DNA from: Defluviicoccus sp.
Lineage (GTDB): Bacteria > Pseudomonadota > Alphaproteobacteria > MPNO01
Reading direction: 5' to 3'
NCBI GenBank assembly: GCA_028821395.1
Contig: JAPPGP010000192.1
Coordinates: 1 to 64,000, forward strand
Length of the DNA: 64,000 nt
A program made the translations under genes and the position numbers. Positions 28,649 through 40,006 of this stretch are shown in pieces. Every line of letters begins with the position of its first letter. The first letter of the stretch is position 1. Under the pieces are notes generated by a model, which did not search any database, was not told the DNA's origin, and was given only the letters and a program-made list of their open reading frames with translations.

Positions 28649-30004
28649 TCAGGCGCTGAGACGCACACCGACCCGGTTCATGTCGGGTTCCTTGTGAAAC
28701 TTGCCGTCCTGCATGATGGCGACCAGCCGGGACTGGTCCTGCAACACCTTGATGTTGGTCAGGGGATCGCCGTCGACCAGCACGAGGTCGGCGAGATAGC
28801 CTTCGCGGATGACGCCGAGCTCGTCCGCCATGCCCATGATCTGGCCGCCATACATGGTTCCGGCCTTGATCGCCTCCATCGGCGAGAAGCCGACCATGTC
28901 GACGAAGTACTCGAAATCCTTGGCATTGGTGCCGTGCGGCGTCCAGGCGAAGCCGTAATCGCCGCCGATCAGCACGCGGATGCCGCGCTTGTGCATCGCC
29001 AGCATGGTCTCGCAGGCATGCTCCAGCTCGCGCTCGTAGCGATCGGTCATCGGGGTGCCGGGCACGATGCCGTACTCGCCGGCGTTGCGCGCGACGTTGA
29101 TCAGCCAGGCGAGGCCCGGCGCCACGAAATGCTTGTCCTTGTTGGCCTCCAGCAGGTCCAGCGTCTCCTCGTCGGAATAGGAGGCGTGGTAGATGATCTC
29201 GATCCCCAGAGTCACGCAGCGCCGGATCGATTCCGCCGAGCGGGCGTGGGCCGCGACGCGGCGGCCCCGCCCCTTGGCCTCGCCGACCGCGACCATGACC
29301 TCCTCGTCGGTGAACTGGCTCTCCTCGGCGCCCATCCCGGTGAGCTCTTCGCCCGACAGATTGATCTTGATCGTATCGTTGCCCCATTTCATGAGCTGGC
29401 GGACCTCGCGGCGCATCTCCTCGACGCCGGAGACCACGATGCCGAGGTTGAGGCCCTCGTGGGGAATATGCGGCAGGCTGGCGTCGCCCAGCCCGCCGAC
29501 GACGGTGAGCTCCGGACCGGCGGCGGTGTAGCGCGGGCCGGGCACCTTGCCGTCGCGGATCGCATCGCGGATCACCACGTCCAGCCTGGGTTTCGCCGCC
29601 GCGGCGCCGTACCCCGCGGTGAAGCCCGCGTCGATCACCAGCTTCGCCATGTAGACGCAGTTGAGCATGTGCTCTTCGATCGGCATCAGCTGGATCGGAT
29701 CGATGCCCGGCGCGTTGTTCCAGCTGAGATGCAGATGGGCGTCGATCATGCCGGGCATCAGGGTCATGCCGCGCCCGTCGATCCGCTGTTCGCCGTTGGT
29801 CGCGCTCCAGCCGCCATTGCCGACGCCGAAGCCGCTTCCGGTTCGGGACACCGACTTGATCCGGTTGCCGGCGACCGTCACGTCGCCGCTATAGGGCGCT
29901 TCGCCGGTGCCGTCGAGGATGCGGACATTGGAGAACACGATCTCCGGGTCGGGCCGTCCGTTGCCGTTGGAGCCGGCCCAGCCGCCGAAAGCGATTTCCG
30001 CCAT
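28649..30004 (-). CDS. Amidohydrolase-family protein (imidazolonepropionase/prolidase-like)
   Basis: MTLMPGMIDAHLHLSW metal-binding HxH; VAAHARSAESIRRCVTLGIEIIYH; DYGFAWTPHG. Confidence 0.86.
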   Translation of the reverse strand: MAEIAFGGWAGSNGNGRPDPEIVFSNVRILDGTGEAPYSGDVTVAGNRIKSVSRTGSGFGVGNGGWSATNGEQRIDGRGMTLMPGMIDAHLHLSWNNAPGIDPIQLMPIEEHMLNCVYMAKLVIDAGFTAGYGAAAAKPRLDVVIRDAIRDGKVPGPRYTAAGPELTVVGGLGDASLPHIPHEGLNLGIVVSGVEEMRREVRQLMKWGNDTIKINLSGEELTGMGAEESQFTDEEVMVAVGEAKGRGRRVAAHARSAESIRRCVTLGIEIIYHASYSDEETLDLLEANKDKHFVAPGLAWLINVARNAGEYGIVPGTPMTDRYERELEHACETMLAMHKRGIRVLIGGDYGFAWTPHGTNAKDFEYFVDMVGFSPMEAIKAGTMYGGQIMGMADELGVIREGYLADLVLVDGDPLTNIKVLQDQSRLVAIMQDGKFHKEPDMNRVGVRLSA

Positions 30005-30028
30005 GGTTCTTCTCCCTGTCGTGCCCGG

Positions 30029-30811
30029 CTACGGGCGGACCCCGTCGAGATGCCGCGTCAGCGCTTCCGCCGACCGGCCGGGCATCTCGATCGTCATCCA
30101 GTGGCCGATACCGGGCAGGATTTCGAGCTCCGCGCCGCCGATCCGGCCCTTCAGCGTCTCCGCGGTCGCCACCGGCGCCACCGGATCGCGTTCTCCCGCG
30201 ATCAACAATGTCGGGCAGGCAATCGCTGCGTGATCCGCCGCGCTCGCGGACGCCAGCGCGCGGCAATGCCAAGCGTAGCCCGTCGGGTCCTGACGCATCA
30301 GGCTCGCCCGCACGAAGGCCCTCGCGAGCCGACCGGCGTCGCCGGATGCCGCCGCGACGTTCTCGCTCGATATGCTTTCCGCGATCTCGGCCATGCCATC
30401 GCGTCGTGCGGTTTCCGCCCGCTCCTCAAGCGCCCGGCGCGCGCCCGGCGCAGGCTCCAGAATGGGCCCGAAAAGGGTGAGACTCAAGGCCGATTCCGGG
30501 GTGTCGGCGGCGAGGTGCTGACAGATCAGGCCGCCCATCGAATGACCGGCCAGGTGGGCCCGCTCGACGCCTGCGGCACGCAGCGCATCGCGCACCGCCG
30601 AGGCCAGCCCCTTCAGCCCGGCCCGGCCCGGCCGCAGCCCCGAGCGGCCCGCGCCCGGCAGGTCCGGGCGCAGCACGCGACAGCCGCCAAGCCACTCCAT
30701 CAGCGGCGAGAAGGTGTTCGAATCCCCGCCCAGCCCGTGGATCAGCACCAGCGCGGGGCCCGACCCGCCGCTGTCTTCCGTCACCATTCCGCCCAGGCGC
30801 AGATCCGCCAT
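30029..30811 (-). CDS. Alpha/beta hydrolase
   Basis: LVLIHGLGGDSNTFSP, nucleophile elbow GHSMGG, GIGHWMTIEMP. Confidence 0.9.
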   Translation of the reverse strand: MADLRLGGMVTEDSGGSGPALVLIHGLGGDSNTFSPLMEWLGGCRVLRPDLPGAGRSGLRPGRAGLKGLASAVRDALRAAGVERAHLAGHSMGGLICQHLAADTPESALSLTLFGPILEPAPGARRALEERAETARRDGMAEIAESISSENVAAASGDAGRLARAFVRASLMRQDPTGYAWHCRALASASAADHAAIACPTLLIAGERDPVAPVATAETLKGRIGGAELEILPGIGHWMTIEMPGRSAEALTRHLDGVRP

Positions 30812-30814
30812 CGC

Positions 30815-32317
30815 TCAGCACGCCGCTCCCTCGCCGTCTTCCGGGATCAGGACGATCGAGCCGGTGGTCTCGCGGTTCTCCAGCGCCCGGTGGGCCTCGG
30901 CGGCGTCCCGCAGGGCGAAGCGCCGGCCGATCTCCACCGTGACGACGCGCCGGTCGATGGCATCGAACAGGCGGTCCGCGCTCGCCCGGAAACGCTCCGG
31001 CGGTGTCGTGTAGTGGACATAGTTGGGGCGCGAGATCGTGGCCGAGCAGCCGGCCAGCATGCCGATGTCCCACGACCCGATATCGCCCGAGGCCTGGCCG
31101 AAGCTGACCAGATGGCCGCGTTCGGCGAGCGCCGCCACCGAATGGGCGAAGCTGTCCCGCCCGACACCGTCATAGATCGCGTCCGCCCCCCGCCCGTCCG
31201 TCAGCTCGCGGACCTGCTCCTCCAGGCTCTTCTCGCCCGGGGTGACGACGTGATGGGCGCCGGCGCTGCGCGCGACGCGGGCCTTCTCCCCGGTCGAGGT
31301 CGCGCCGATCACGGTGGCGCCGAGCCGGTTGGCCCACTGGCAGAGCAGCCGCCCGACGCCGCCCGCCGGGGCGTAGACCAGGACGGTCTCGCCGGCGGCC
31401 ACGGCGTGCACGCGATGGAGCAGAAACTCCGCGGTCACGCCCTTGAGCAGCCCCGCGGCGGCGGTCTCGTCGTCGATGCCGTCCGGCAGCGGAATCACCG
31501 ACGCGGCATCCATGGTGCGCACGCTGGCATAGGCGCCGAGCGGCGGGCAAGCATAGGCGACGCGCTGGCCGGGCGCGAGGTGGCTCACATTCGCGCCCAA
31601 ATCGACCACGACTCCCGCCGCCTCCATGCCCAGCACCCCGGGCGGCTTCAGCAGGTCGAAATAGCCGGTCCGGCAATAGACGTCGATGAAGTTGACGCCC
31701 ACCGCCCGATGGCGCAGCCGGACCTCGCCCGGTCCCGGCGGCGGCGCTTCCACCGGCCCGGGATGCAGCTCACCGGTCCCGCCGTGGCGGTCGATGACGA
31801 TGGCCGTCCCGGCGATGGCGCCGCCGCCGACGGGCCGGGCCACTGGCGCGGCGGGCGCCCGGTACGGCTCTCCGGCGGGCGGCGGTTCCAGCCGGCCGCG
31901 GACGGCGGCGAAGCCCGCCTCGTACACCTCGGTCGCGACCAGCTCGGCGAGGTCGCGCTCCTGGCCGGGCGGAGTCGCGAAGCTCGAGCTCCAGTGCCAG
32001 AAGGTCCGGTCGCCGTCGGTCACCGGCTTCAGATAGATTTCGGCCACGTAGTCGTGGAGCGGGATGTCGGCATCGACGATGGTGTAGCGGAAGCGGCGGT
32101 CGCGGTCGGACAGCGACAGCAGCCTCTCACGGACGTTGCCGCCGTCGCGCAAGTCGAAATTGCGCACGCAGCCGACCTGGTCGGTGCGCTTCCGGTCCTC
32201 CAGAAAGCTGCGCCGAACGATGGGATGCCAGCGGTCGTGGCCGTTGAAGTCGCGCAGGATCCCCCACACCGCGGCGACCGGGGCGTCGATCACCGTGCTG
32301 CGGGCGACCCGGACCAT
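30815..32317 (-). CDS. Fusion protein: N-terminal SRPBCC (polyketide cyclase/START-like) plus C-terminal quinone oxidoreductase (MDR family)
   Basis: N-term TVIDAPVAAVWGILRDFNGHDRWHP...; C-term VNFIDVYCRTGYF...AGGVGRLLCQWANRLGATVIG in one 501-aa ORF. Confidence 0.88.
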   Translation of the reverse strand: MVRVARSTVIDAPVAAVWGILRDFNGHDRWHPIVRRSFLEDRKRTDQVGCVRNFDLRDGGNVRERLLSLSDRDRRFRYTIVDADIPLHDYVAEIYLKPVTDGDRTFWHWSSSFATPPGQERDLAELVATEVYEAGFAAVRGRLEPPPAGEPYRAPAAPVARPVGGGAIAGTAIVIDRHGGTGELHPGPVEAPPPGPGEVRLRHRAVGVNFIDVYCRTGYFDLLKPPGVLGMEAAGVVVDLGANVSHLAPGQRVAYACPPLGAYASVRTMDAASVIPLPDGIDDETAAAGLLKGVTAEFLLHRVHAVAAGETVLVYAPAGGVGRLLCQWANRLGATVIGATSTGEKARVARSAGAHHVVTPGEKSLEEQVRELTDGRGADAIYDGVGRDSFAHSVAALAERGHLVSFGQASGDIGSWDIGMLAGCSATISRPNYVHYTTPPERFRASADRLFDAIDRRVVTVEIGRRFALRDAAEAHRALENRETTGSIVLIPEDGEGAAC

Positions 32318-32754
32318 CAGGATCCGAAGCGGAGCTTCAGAGCGTCGAATGCGGCCTGAAAGACGCCGTTGCCGATCGCCGCGACGAGCTCCGCCTCCGC
32401 CGCCGGGTCGCAGTCGAACTCGGCGGTCCATTCCGCGAAGCAGCGCCCGCCGTCGGTTACCGGCACGAGCTTGAGGGTCGCGATGTAGCTCTCCACCCCC
32501 ATCGGGCTCTCGAGGATCGCGTAGGTGACGCTGTAGTCGTAGTCCGACAGCGCCAGCAGGCGCTCGCGCAGGAAGCCGCCGTCCTCCAGCCGGAAGGCGC
32601 GCACGCAGCCGACCTGATCGGAAGGCTGGCCGCCCTCGATTCGGCTTTCGCGGACCGCCGGCACCCAGTCGGGCAGGGCGTTGAAGTCCCGGATCGCCTG
32701 CCAGACCCGGTCGGCCGGCGCCCCGATTACCGAGGAGACATAGACCCTGGCCAC
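32317..32754 (-). CDS. SRPBCC family protein
   Basis: MARVYVSSVIGAPADRVWQAIRDFNALPDWVPAV; paralogous to the N-terminal domain of the downstream gene. Confidence 0.88.
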   Translation of the reverse strand: MARVYVSSVIGAPADRVWQAIRDFNALPDWVPAVRESRIEGGQPSDQVGCVRAFRLEDGGFLRERLLALSDYDYSVTYAILESPMGVESYIATLKLVPVTDGGRCFAEWTAEFDCDPAAEAELVAAIGNGVFQAAFDALKLRFGS

Positions 32755-32757
32755 GGC

Positions 32758-34815
32758 CTAGCCGTCCCCGTCCTGCTTCTTCTCGGCGTCCCGGGCGAGG
32801 CTCGCCGCGTCCCGCGCCGAGCGGAAGACGTCGCCGAGGCGCGCGACATTGGCGTTCTCGATGCCGATCTCCTTCATCATCTCGTCGATCAGCGGGCTCT
32901 GCACCCGGTAGCGCAGCACGCTCTCCACCACCTCGTCGGTCGGGCTGCGCCCGGATCCGCCGCCCGAGCCGGCGAGGCCGTCGACATGGAGAATCTTGAT
33001 CCCCTCGATGTTCTCCATCGGCCGGACGCTCTCGCGGATGATGCCTTCCAGGCGGTCGAGCAGCCGGGCGCGCAGCCGGGCGGCGCGGGCATCCTCGGTG
33101 AGCACGTTCTCCGCCTCGTTGCGCAGGCGGTCGGCCTCGGCCGCCACCTCCGCCGTCACCCGGTCGGCCTCGGCGGCGATCTTCGCCATGTCGGCGTCCT
33201 TGCCGGCGATGATCCGGTCGATGGCGGCGATGCGTTCTGCGACCTCCGTCTCGCGCACGGTGGCCACCCTCTCCTCGGCCTCGGCCGCGCTGGCGCGCAC
33301 CGATTCGGTCGCGATGCGCGCTTCCGCCTCCTCGGAGTTCTTCTTGAGGATTTCGATCTGGCGTTCGATCTCGGCCAGCTCCACCGTCATCTCGCGTTCG
33401 ACCTCGAGCCGCCGGATCTCGCGCTGCTGAACGATTCGGGCCTCCTCGATCCCCCGGTCGGACAGGATGCGCGACCGCTCGACCTCCTCGCGCGCGGCGA
33501 TCTCGGCCTCCTCGACCGACCTGCGCTGATCGATCTGCTGGGACTGCAGCAGCCGGTCGCGCTCGATCCGCGCCTTGTCCAGCGTCTGGTCCTGGGCGAT
33601 CCGCGCGGCCTCCACCTCCTGCTGCGCCTCGATGCGGGCGGTCTCGGTCTGCCGGTTGCGCGAGATGTCGCGGGCTTCGGTCTCCGCGTCGGCGAGGATC
33701 TGCGCCTCGCGCAGCTGGCGTTGCGAGGCGATGCGGGCGCGCTCCAGATCCTCGTTGGCGGCGATCTCGGCGTTCTCCAGATCGTGACGCTGGCGGATCT
33801 GCTCCTGGCGCACCTGGCGTTCGCGCTCGATGCGCGCGCTCTCCAGCGTCTGTTCCTGGGCGATGCGGGCGCGCTCCACTTCCTCCTGCGCGCGGATCTC
33901 GGTCTCCTCCAGGGTGCGGCGGCGTTCGATCTCGAAGCCGCGGGTCTCCTGCTGGCTGGCGATACGCGCCTGCTCCGCTTCGCTCTCCCGGGCCGCCTGG
34001 ATGCGGGCGACCTCGGCGCGCTGGTCGGCGCGCAAAGTCTCCAAAGCGCGCTGTTGGTTGAGCCGCGCGTCCTCGCTCTCCTGCTCCAGCTTCAGCGTCT
34101 GCTTCTCCGCCTCGAGATTCTGGCTGCGGATGGCGACCATCGAGGACTGCTCGATGTCGTTGCGCAGCTTGCGCCGCGTCTCGATGGTCTCGATCAGCCG
34201 GGTCAGGCCCTCCGCGTCGAACCGGTTGGACGGGTTGAAGAACTCGAGATTAGTCTGGTCCAGGTCGGTGATCGCCACCGATTCGAGCTCGAGCCCGTTC
34301 TGCGCCAGCGCCACCGCGGCGCGCTCCTCGACCGCGCCGACGAAATCGCCGCGGCGCTCGTGCATCTCGTCGAGCGTGCGCTCGGCGGCGACCGAGCGCA
34401 GGGCGCCGACGAACTTGCCCGACAGCAGCTCGGCCAGGCGTTCCGCCTCCAGCGTGCGCCGCCCCAGCGTCGACGCCGCGGCGGCCACCGCCGCCCTCTG
34501 CTGCAGCACCCGCACGAAGAACTCGGCCTCGATGTCGACGCGCACCCGGTCGCCGGTAATCACCGCGTTGTCGCGGACGCGCGAGATCGGAATCCTCACC
34601 ACGTTGAGGTTGACCGGCGTCACCTCGTGGACGATCGGCAGGACCAGCGCCCCGCCATTGATCACCACCTTCTCGCCGCCGAAACCGGTACGCACGAAGG
34701 CGACTTCCTTGGTCGAGCGGTGATACAGCCAGTTGAGCAGATAGACGATCACCACGATGGCGATGATCGCCACGATGAGCCACAGGATGATGCTCCCGAT
34801 CAGGCTTCCCGTCAT
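32758..34815 (-). CDS. Flotillin-like (YqiK-type SPFH) membrane protein with long hendecad coiled coil
   Basis: N-terminal TM helix, SPFH-like region (VAFVRTGFGGEKVVINGGALVLPIVHEV), long E/R/A/I-rich coiled coil. Confidence 0.9.
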   Translation of the reverse strand: MTGSLIGSIILWLIVAIIAIVVIVYLLNWLYHRSTKEVAFVRTGFGGEKVVINGGALVLPIVHEVTPVNLNVVRIPISRVRDNAVITGDRVRVDIEAEFFVRVLQQRAAVAAAASTLGRRTLEAERLAELLSGKFVGALRSVAAERTLDEMHERRGDFVGAVEERAAVALAQNGLELESVAITDLDQTNLEFFNPSNRFDAEGLTRLIETIETRRKLRNDIEQSSMVAIRSQNLEAEKQTLKLEQESEDARLNQQRALETLRADQRAEVARIQAARESEAEQARIASQQETRGFEIERRRTLEETEIRAQEEVERARIAQEQTLESARIERERQVRQEQIRQRHDLENAEIAANEDLERARIASQRQLREAQILADAETEARDISRNRQTETARIEAQQEVEAARIAQDQTLDKARIERDRLLQSQQIDQRRSVEEAEIAAREEVERSRILSDRGIEEARIVQQREIRRLEVEREMTVELAEIERQIEILKKNSEEAEARIATESVRASAAEAEERVATVRETEVAERIAAIDRIIAGKDADMAKIAAEADRVTAEVAAEADRLRNEAENVLTEDARAARLRARLLDRLEGIIRESVRPMENIEGIKILHVDGLAGSGGGSGRSPTDEVVESVLRYRVQSPLIDEMMKEIGIENANVARLGDVFRSARDAASLARDAEKKQDGDG

Positions 34816-34828
34816 GATCCGGCCCTCC

Positions 34829-35651
34829 CTATCCTTCCACCCTGATCGCCTTGAAGGCTCTTGTCTGTTCGGTCAGGGCGATTTCCGTCGGCAGGCGCTC
34901 CATCGATGAGGCGCCGTAGAAGCCGTGACAATTCTCCGTCTCGTTCAGCACGTATCGCGCGTCCTCCGGCATGGAAACCGGCCCACCGTGAACCAATACC
35001 ACGATCCCGGGATCGATCCGCATCGCGGCGGCGGCCCAGGCATCCACCCTGGCGGGGCAGTCTTCCAGCCTGACCGCGGTTTCCGCGCCGATGGACCCGC
35101 CCGTGGTCAGGCCGAGATGGCAGACCACGATATCGGCGCCGGCCCGCGCCATGGCCTCCGCCTCGTCCTCGCAGAAGACATAGGGCGTGGTCAGCATGTC
35201 CTTCTCGTGCGCCATGCGGATCATGTCGACCTCGAGCCCGTAGGACATGCCGGTCTCTTCCAGATTGGCCCGGAAGGTGCCGTCCATCAGCCCGACCGTC
35301 GGGAAATTCTGCACCCCGGAGAAGCCGAGCCGCGACAGCCGGTCGAGATAGGAATCGAAGATGCAGAACGGGTCGGTCCCGTTGACCCCGGCGAGCACCG
35401 GCGTGCTGCGCACCACGGGCAGCACTTCGTGCGCCATCTCCACCACCACATCGTTGGCGTTGCCGTAGGCGAGCAGGCCGGACATCGAGCCCCGTCCCGC
35501 CATGCGATAGCGCCCGGAATTGTAGATCACGATCAGGTCGATGCCGCCTTCTTCCTCGCACTTGGCGGACAGCCCCGTCCCCGCCCCGCCGCCGATGATC
35601 GGAATGCGGGCGGCCTTCATGGCGCGGAACTTCTCGACCAGGGCCGTGCGT

Positions 35652-35665
<14 letters not shown>
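34829..35665 (-). CDS. TIM-barrel protein of the PEP_hydrolase-like family (Tm-1 C-terminal-domain-like)
   Basis: [58 protein letters not shown]; overlaps the upstream UPF0261-containing ORF by 14 nt. Confidence 0.85.
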
Positions 35666-37896
<2,231 letters not shown>

Positions 37897-37925
<29 letters not shown>

Positions 37926-38706
37926 GCCCGAGATAGAGCTCCTGGATCTCGGGATCGTTCTCGATCTCTTCGGGCGTGCCCTGTCTGAAGATGTGCCCGT
38001 TGTGCATCATGGTGACCCGCTCGGCGACGCGCAGCGCGACATCCATGTCGTGCTCGATGATGATGAAGCCGATATGCGGTGGCAGCGATTGCAGAATCTC
38101 CACCAGATCGGCGCGCTCGCTCGGCGAGAGTCCGGCCGCCGGCTCGTCGAACAGGATCAGGCGCGGCGCGCCCGACAGGGCCAGCGCGACCTCGAGCTGG
38201 CGCTGCTGCCCGTGGCTGAGCTCCGCCACCGGCGTATCGCGCCGGTCGTCGAGGTGGACGGCGTTCAGCAGGGTTTCGGCCATCTCCATCGCGCCGTCGT
38301 CGGGCCGGGGACGAAGCAGCGAAAAGCGCCCGCGCCCGACGCCGCGACAGGCGAGAAAGATGTTCTCGATGACGCTGAGCCCGCCGAACAGCAGCGATAT
38401 CTGATAGGTCCGGCGGAGGCCGCGACGGATCCGCTCGTGAACCGGCAGATACGTCACGTCCTCACCGAACAGTCTGACGCGCCCCGAGGTCGGCGGAAAG
38501 TCACCCGTGATCGCATTGAACAGGGTGGTCTTTCCGGCTCCGTTGGAACCCAGCACCGCCCGCCGCTCGCCGGCGCGAACGGTCATGTCGATGTCCGCCA
38601 TCGCCACCAGCGCGCCGAAAAGGCGGCCGACGCCGGTCAGCTCCAGCGCGAACTGCCCGGCCTGCGGCAGGGCGGAACGCGGGACGGCGGTGCCGGGCTC
38701 GTCCAA
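37897..38706 (-). CDS. Branched-chain-type ABC transporter ATP-binding protein (LivG-like)
   Basis: [57 protein letters not shown]. Confidence 0.9.
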
Positions 38707-38738
38707 CGGGTCCTCGGTCGCGCGCGGTTCGCCGCGCC

Positions 38739-39992
38739 CTAGTTGCAGGGCGGGTTGGTGCGGCTGACCTGGCCGTATTTCAGGAACTGCTCATAGGGCA
38801 GCCCGAAGGTCTGGGATACCTGCTTGGTAACCCCGATCGTCTTGTTGACCAGGTTGCCGCCCGGGCCTTCGACGACTTCCGTCAGGAAGATGTCGGCGAT
38901 GGCGTTGCGCCGCTCGTCGAGCGAGACCATGCCGGTCGGCGTCTCGAACTTGAGCGACGACAGCGCCGCGCGCAGCTTCTTGCCGCCGTCCGACAGATCG
39001 CCATTCACCTTGTCGAGCGCCAGCAGCGCGGCCTTGGCGTTGATGTAGTAGCCATGCGCGAACAGCGACGGCGAGGGGAACCCGCCCTTCCCCGCGAACA
39101 TCTTCTTGTACTGCGCGACGAAGGCGGCCCAGCGCGGGTCGTCCCAGGTATCCGAAATCGGTCCGGCCGAGGGCGTGCCGATCACGGTCTCGCGGATCTT
39201 GCCCTTGGAGCCGAGCACGGTCTGGTCGACGGTGATCGACCCGCCGATCAGCGGCAGGTCGCCGCCCGCCTGCTGGTACTGGCTCAGGAAGTTGATCGCG
39301 TCCGCTCCGCCGAGCGCGACATAGATCGCATCCACGTCGTCGGGCAGCGCGGCGATGACCGAGGAATAGTCCTTGTTGCCGATCGGCACCCAGAACCGCG
39401 CATCGACCGGCGCCTTGCCGCCGAGCCGGCAGAACGGCTCGAGGAAGCCGAAGACCTGGGTGTAGGGGAAGGAGTAGTCCTCCGCCAAGACGGCGACCTT
39501 GCGGTACTTCTTGACGTTGTACGCGTACTCGCCGAGCCCGGCCATCCACTGGGCGCCCTCCGTGGAGAAACGGAAGAAGTTGGACGCCGGGTTGCGGAGC
39601 GTCGTGTCCTGCGCCGCCGAGGTTCCGTTGATGAAGGTGACGTTGGGCTTGGTCTTGGCGTAGTCCTTGACCGCCAGCCCCTCGGAGCCGGACAGCGGAC
39701 CGACCATGATCTGGACGCCGTCCTGTTCGACCAGCTTGCGGGTCGCGCGGATGGCGCTGGCGGGCGATGCGTCGGACGATCCGGTGATCAGCTCGATCTT
39801 CTTGCCGCCGGCCATGTACTTGGCCTCCTCCAGCGCCATCTGGATGCCGCGGATGCTGTCCTGGCCCGGCGCGGCGAAGGCGCCTTCGAGCGTCGCAAGC
39901 CCGCCCATCTTGATGGTGTCCTGTGCGCCGGCCGGGCTTGCGATGGCCAGCACCGCGGCCGCCAGCAGGGTGTTTCTGGCAATTTGCAGCAT
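38739..39992 (-). CDS. ABC transporter substrate-binding protein, branched-chain type
   Basis: Signal peptide MLQIARNTLLAAAVLAIASPAGAQ; DTIKMGGLATLEGAFAAPGQDSIRGIQMALEE. Confidence 0.86.
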   Translation of the reverse strand: MLQIARNTLLAAAVLAIASPAGAQDTIKMGGLATLEGAFAAPGQDSIRGIQMALEEAKYMAGGKKIELITGSSDASPASAIRATRKLVEQDGVQIMVGPLSGSEGLAVKDYAKTKPNVTFINGTSAAQDTTLRNPASNFFRFSTEGAQWMAGLGEYAYNVKKYRKVAVLAEDYSFPYTQVFGFLEPFCRLGGKAPVDARFWVPIGNKDYSSVIAALPDDVDAIYVALGGADAINFLSQYQQAGGDLPLIGGSITVDQTVLGSKGKIRETVIGTPSAGPISDTWDDPRWAAFVAQYKKMFAGKGGFPSPSLFAHGYYINAKAALLALDKVNGDLSDGGKKLRAALSSLKFETPTGMVSLDERRNAIADIFLTEVVEGPGGNLVNKTIGVTKQVSQTFGLPYEQFLKYGQVSRTNPPCN

Positions 39993-40006
39993 GTATTTTC
40001 TCCCTC

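Noticed and set aside
28619-32359. 1246-aa plus-strand ORF
   Set aside because: Antisense to amidohydrolase, hydrolase, SRPBCC-reductase and SRPBCC genes that have clear family motifs; its translation is repetitive R/H/D/G-rich, typical of high-GC antisense frames.
33367-33963. 33-bp periodic DNA repeat as a possible CRISPR or tandem-repeat array
   Set aside because: Period and sequence are explained by the 11-residue coding repeat; no spacers and no cas genes.
32986-34845. 619-aa plus-strand ORF with leucine/aspartate-rich repeats
   Set aside because: Antisense shadow of the flotillin hendecad repeat; periodicity is inherited from the coding strand.
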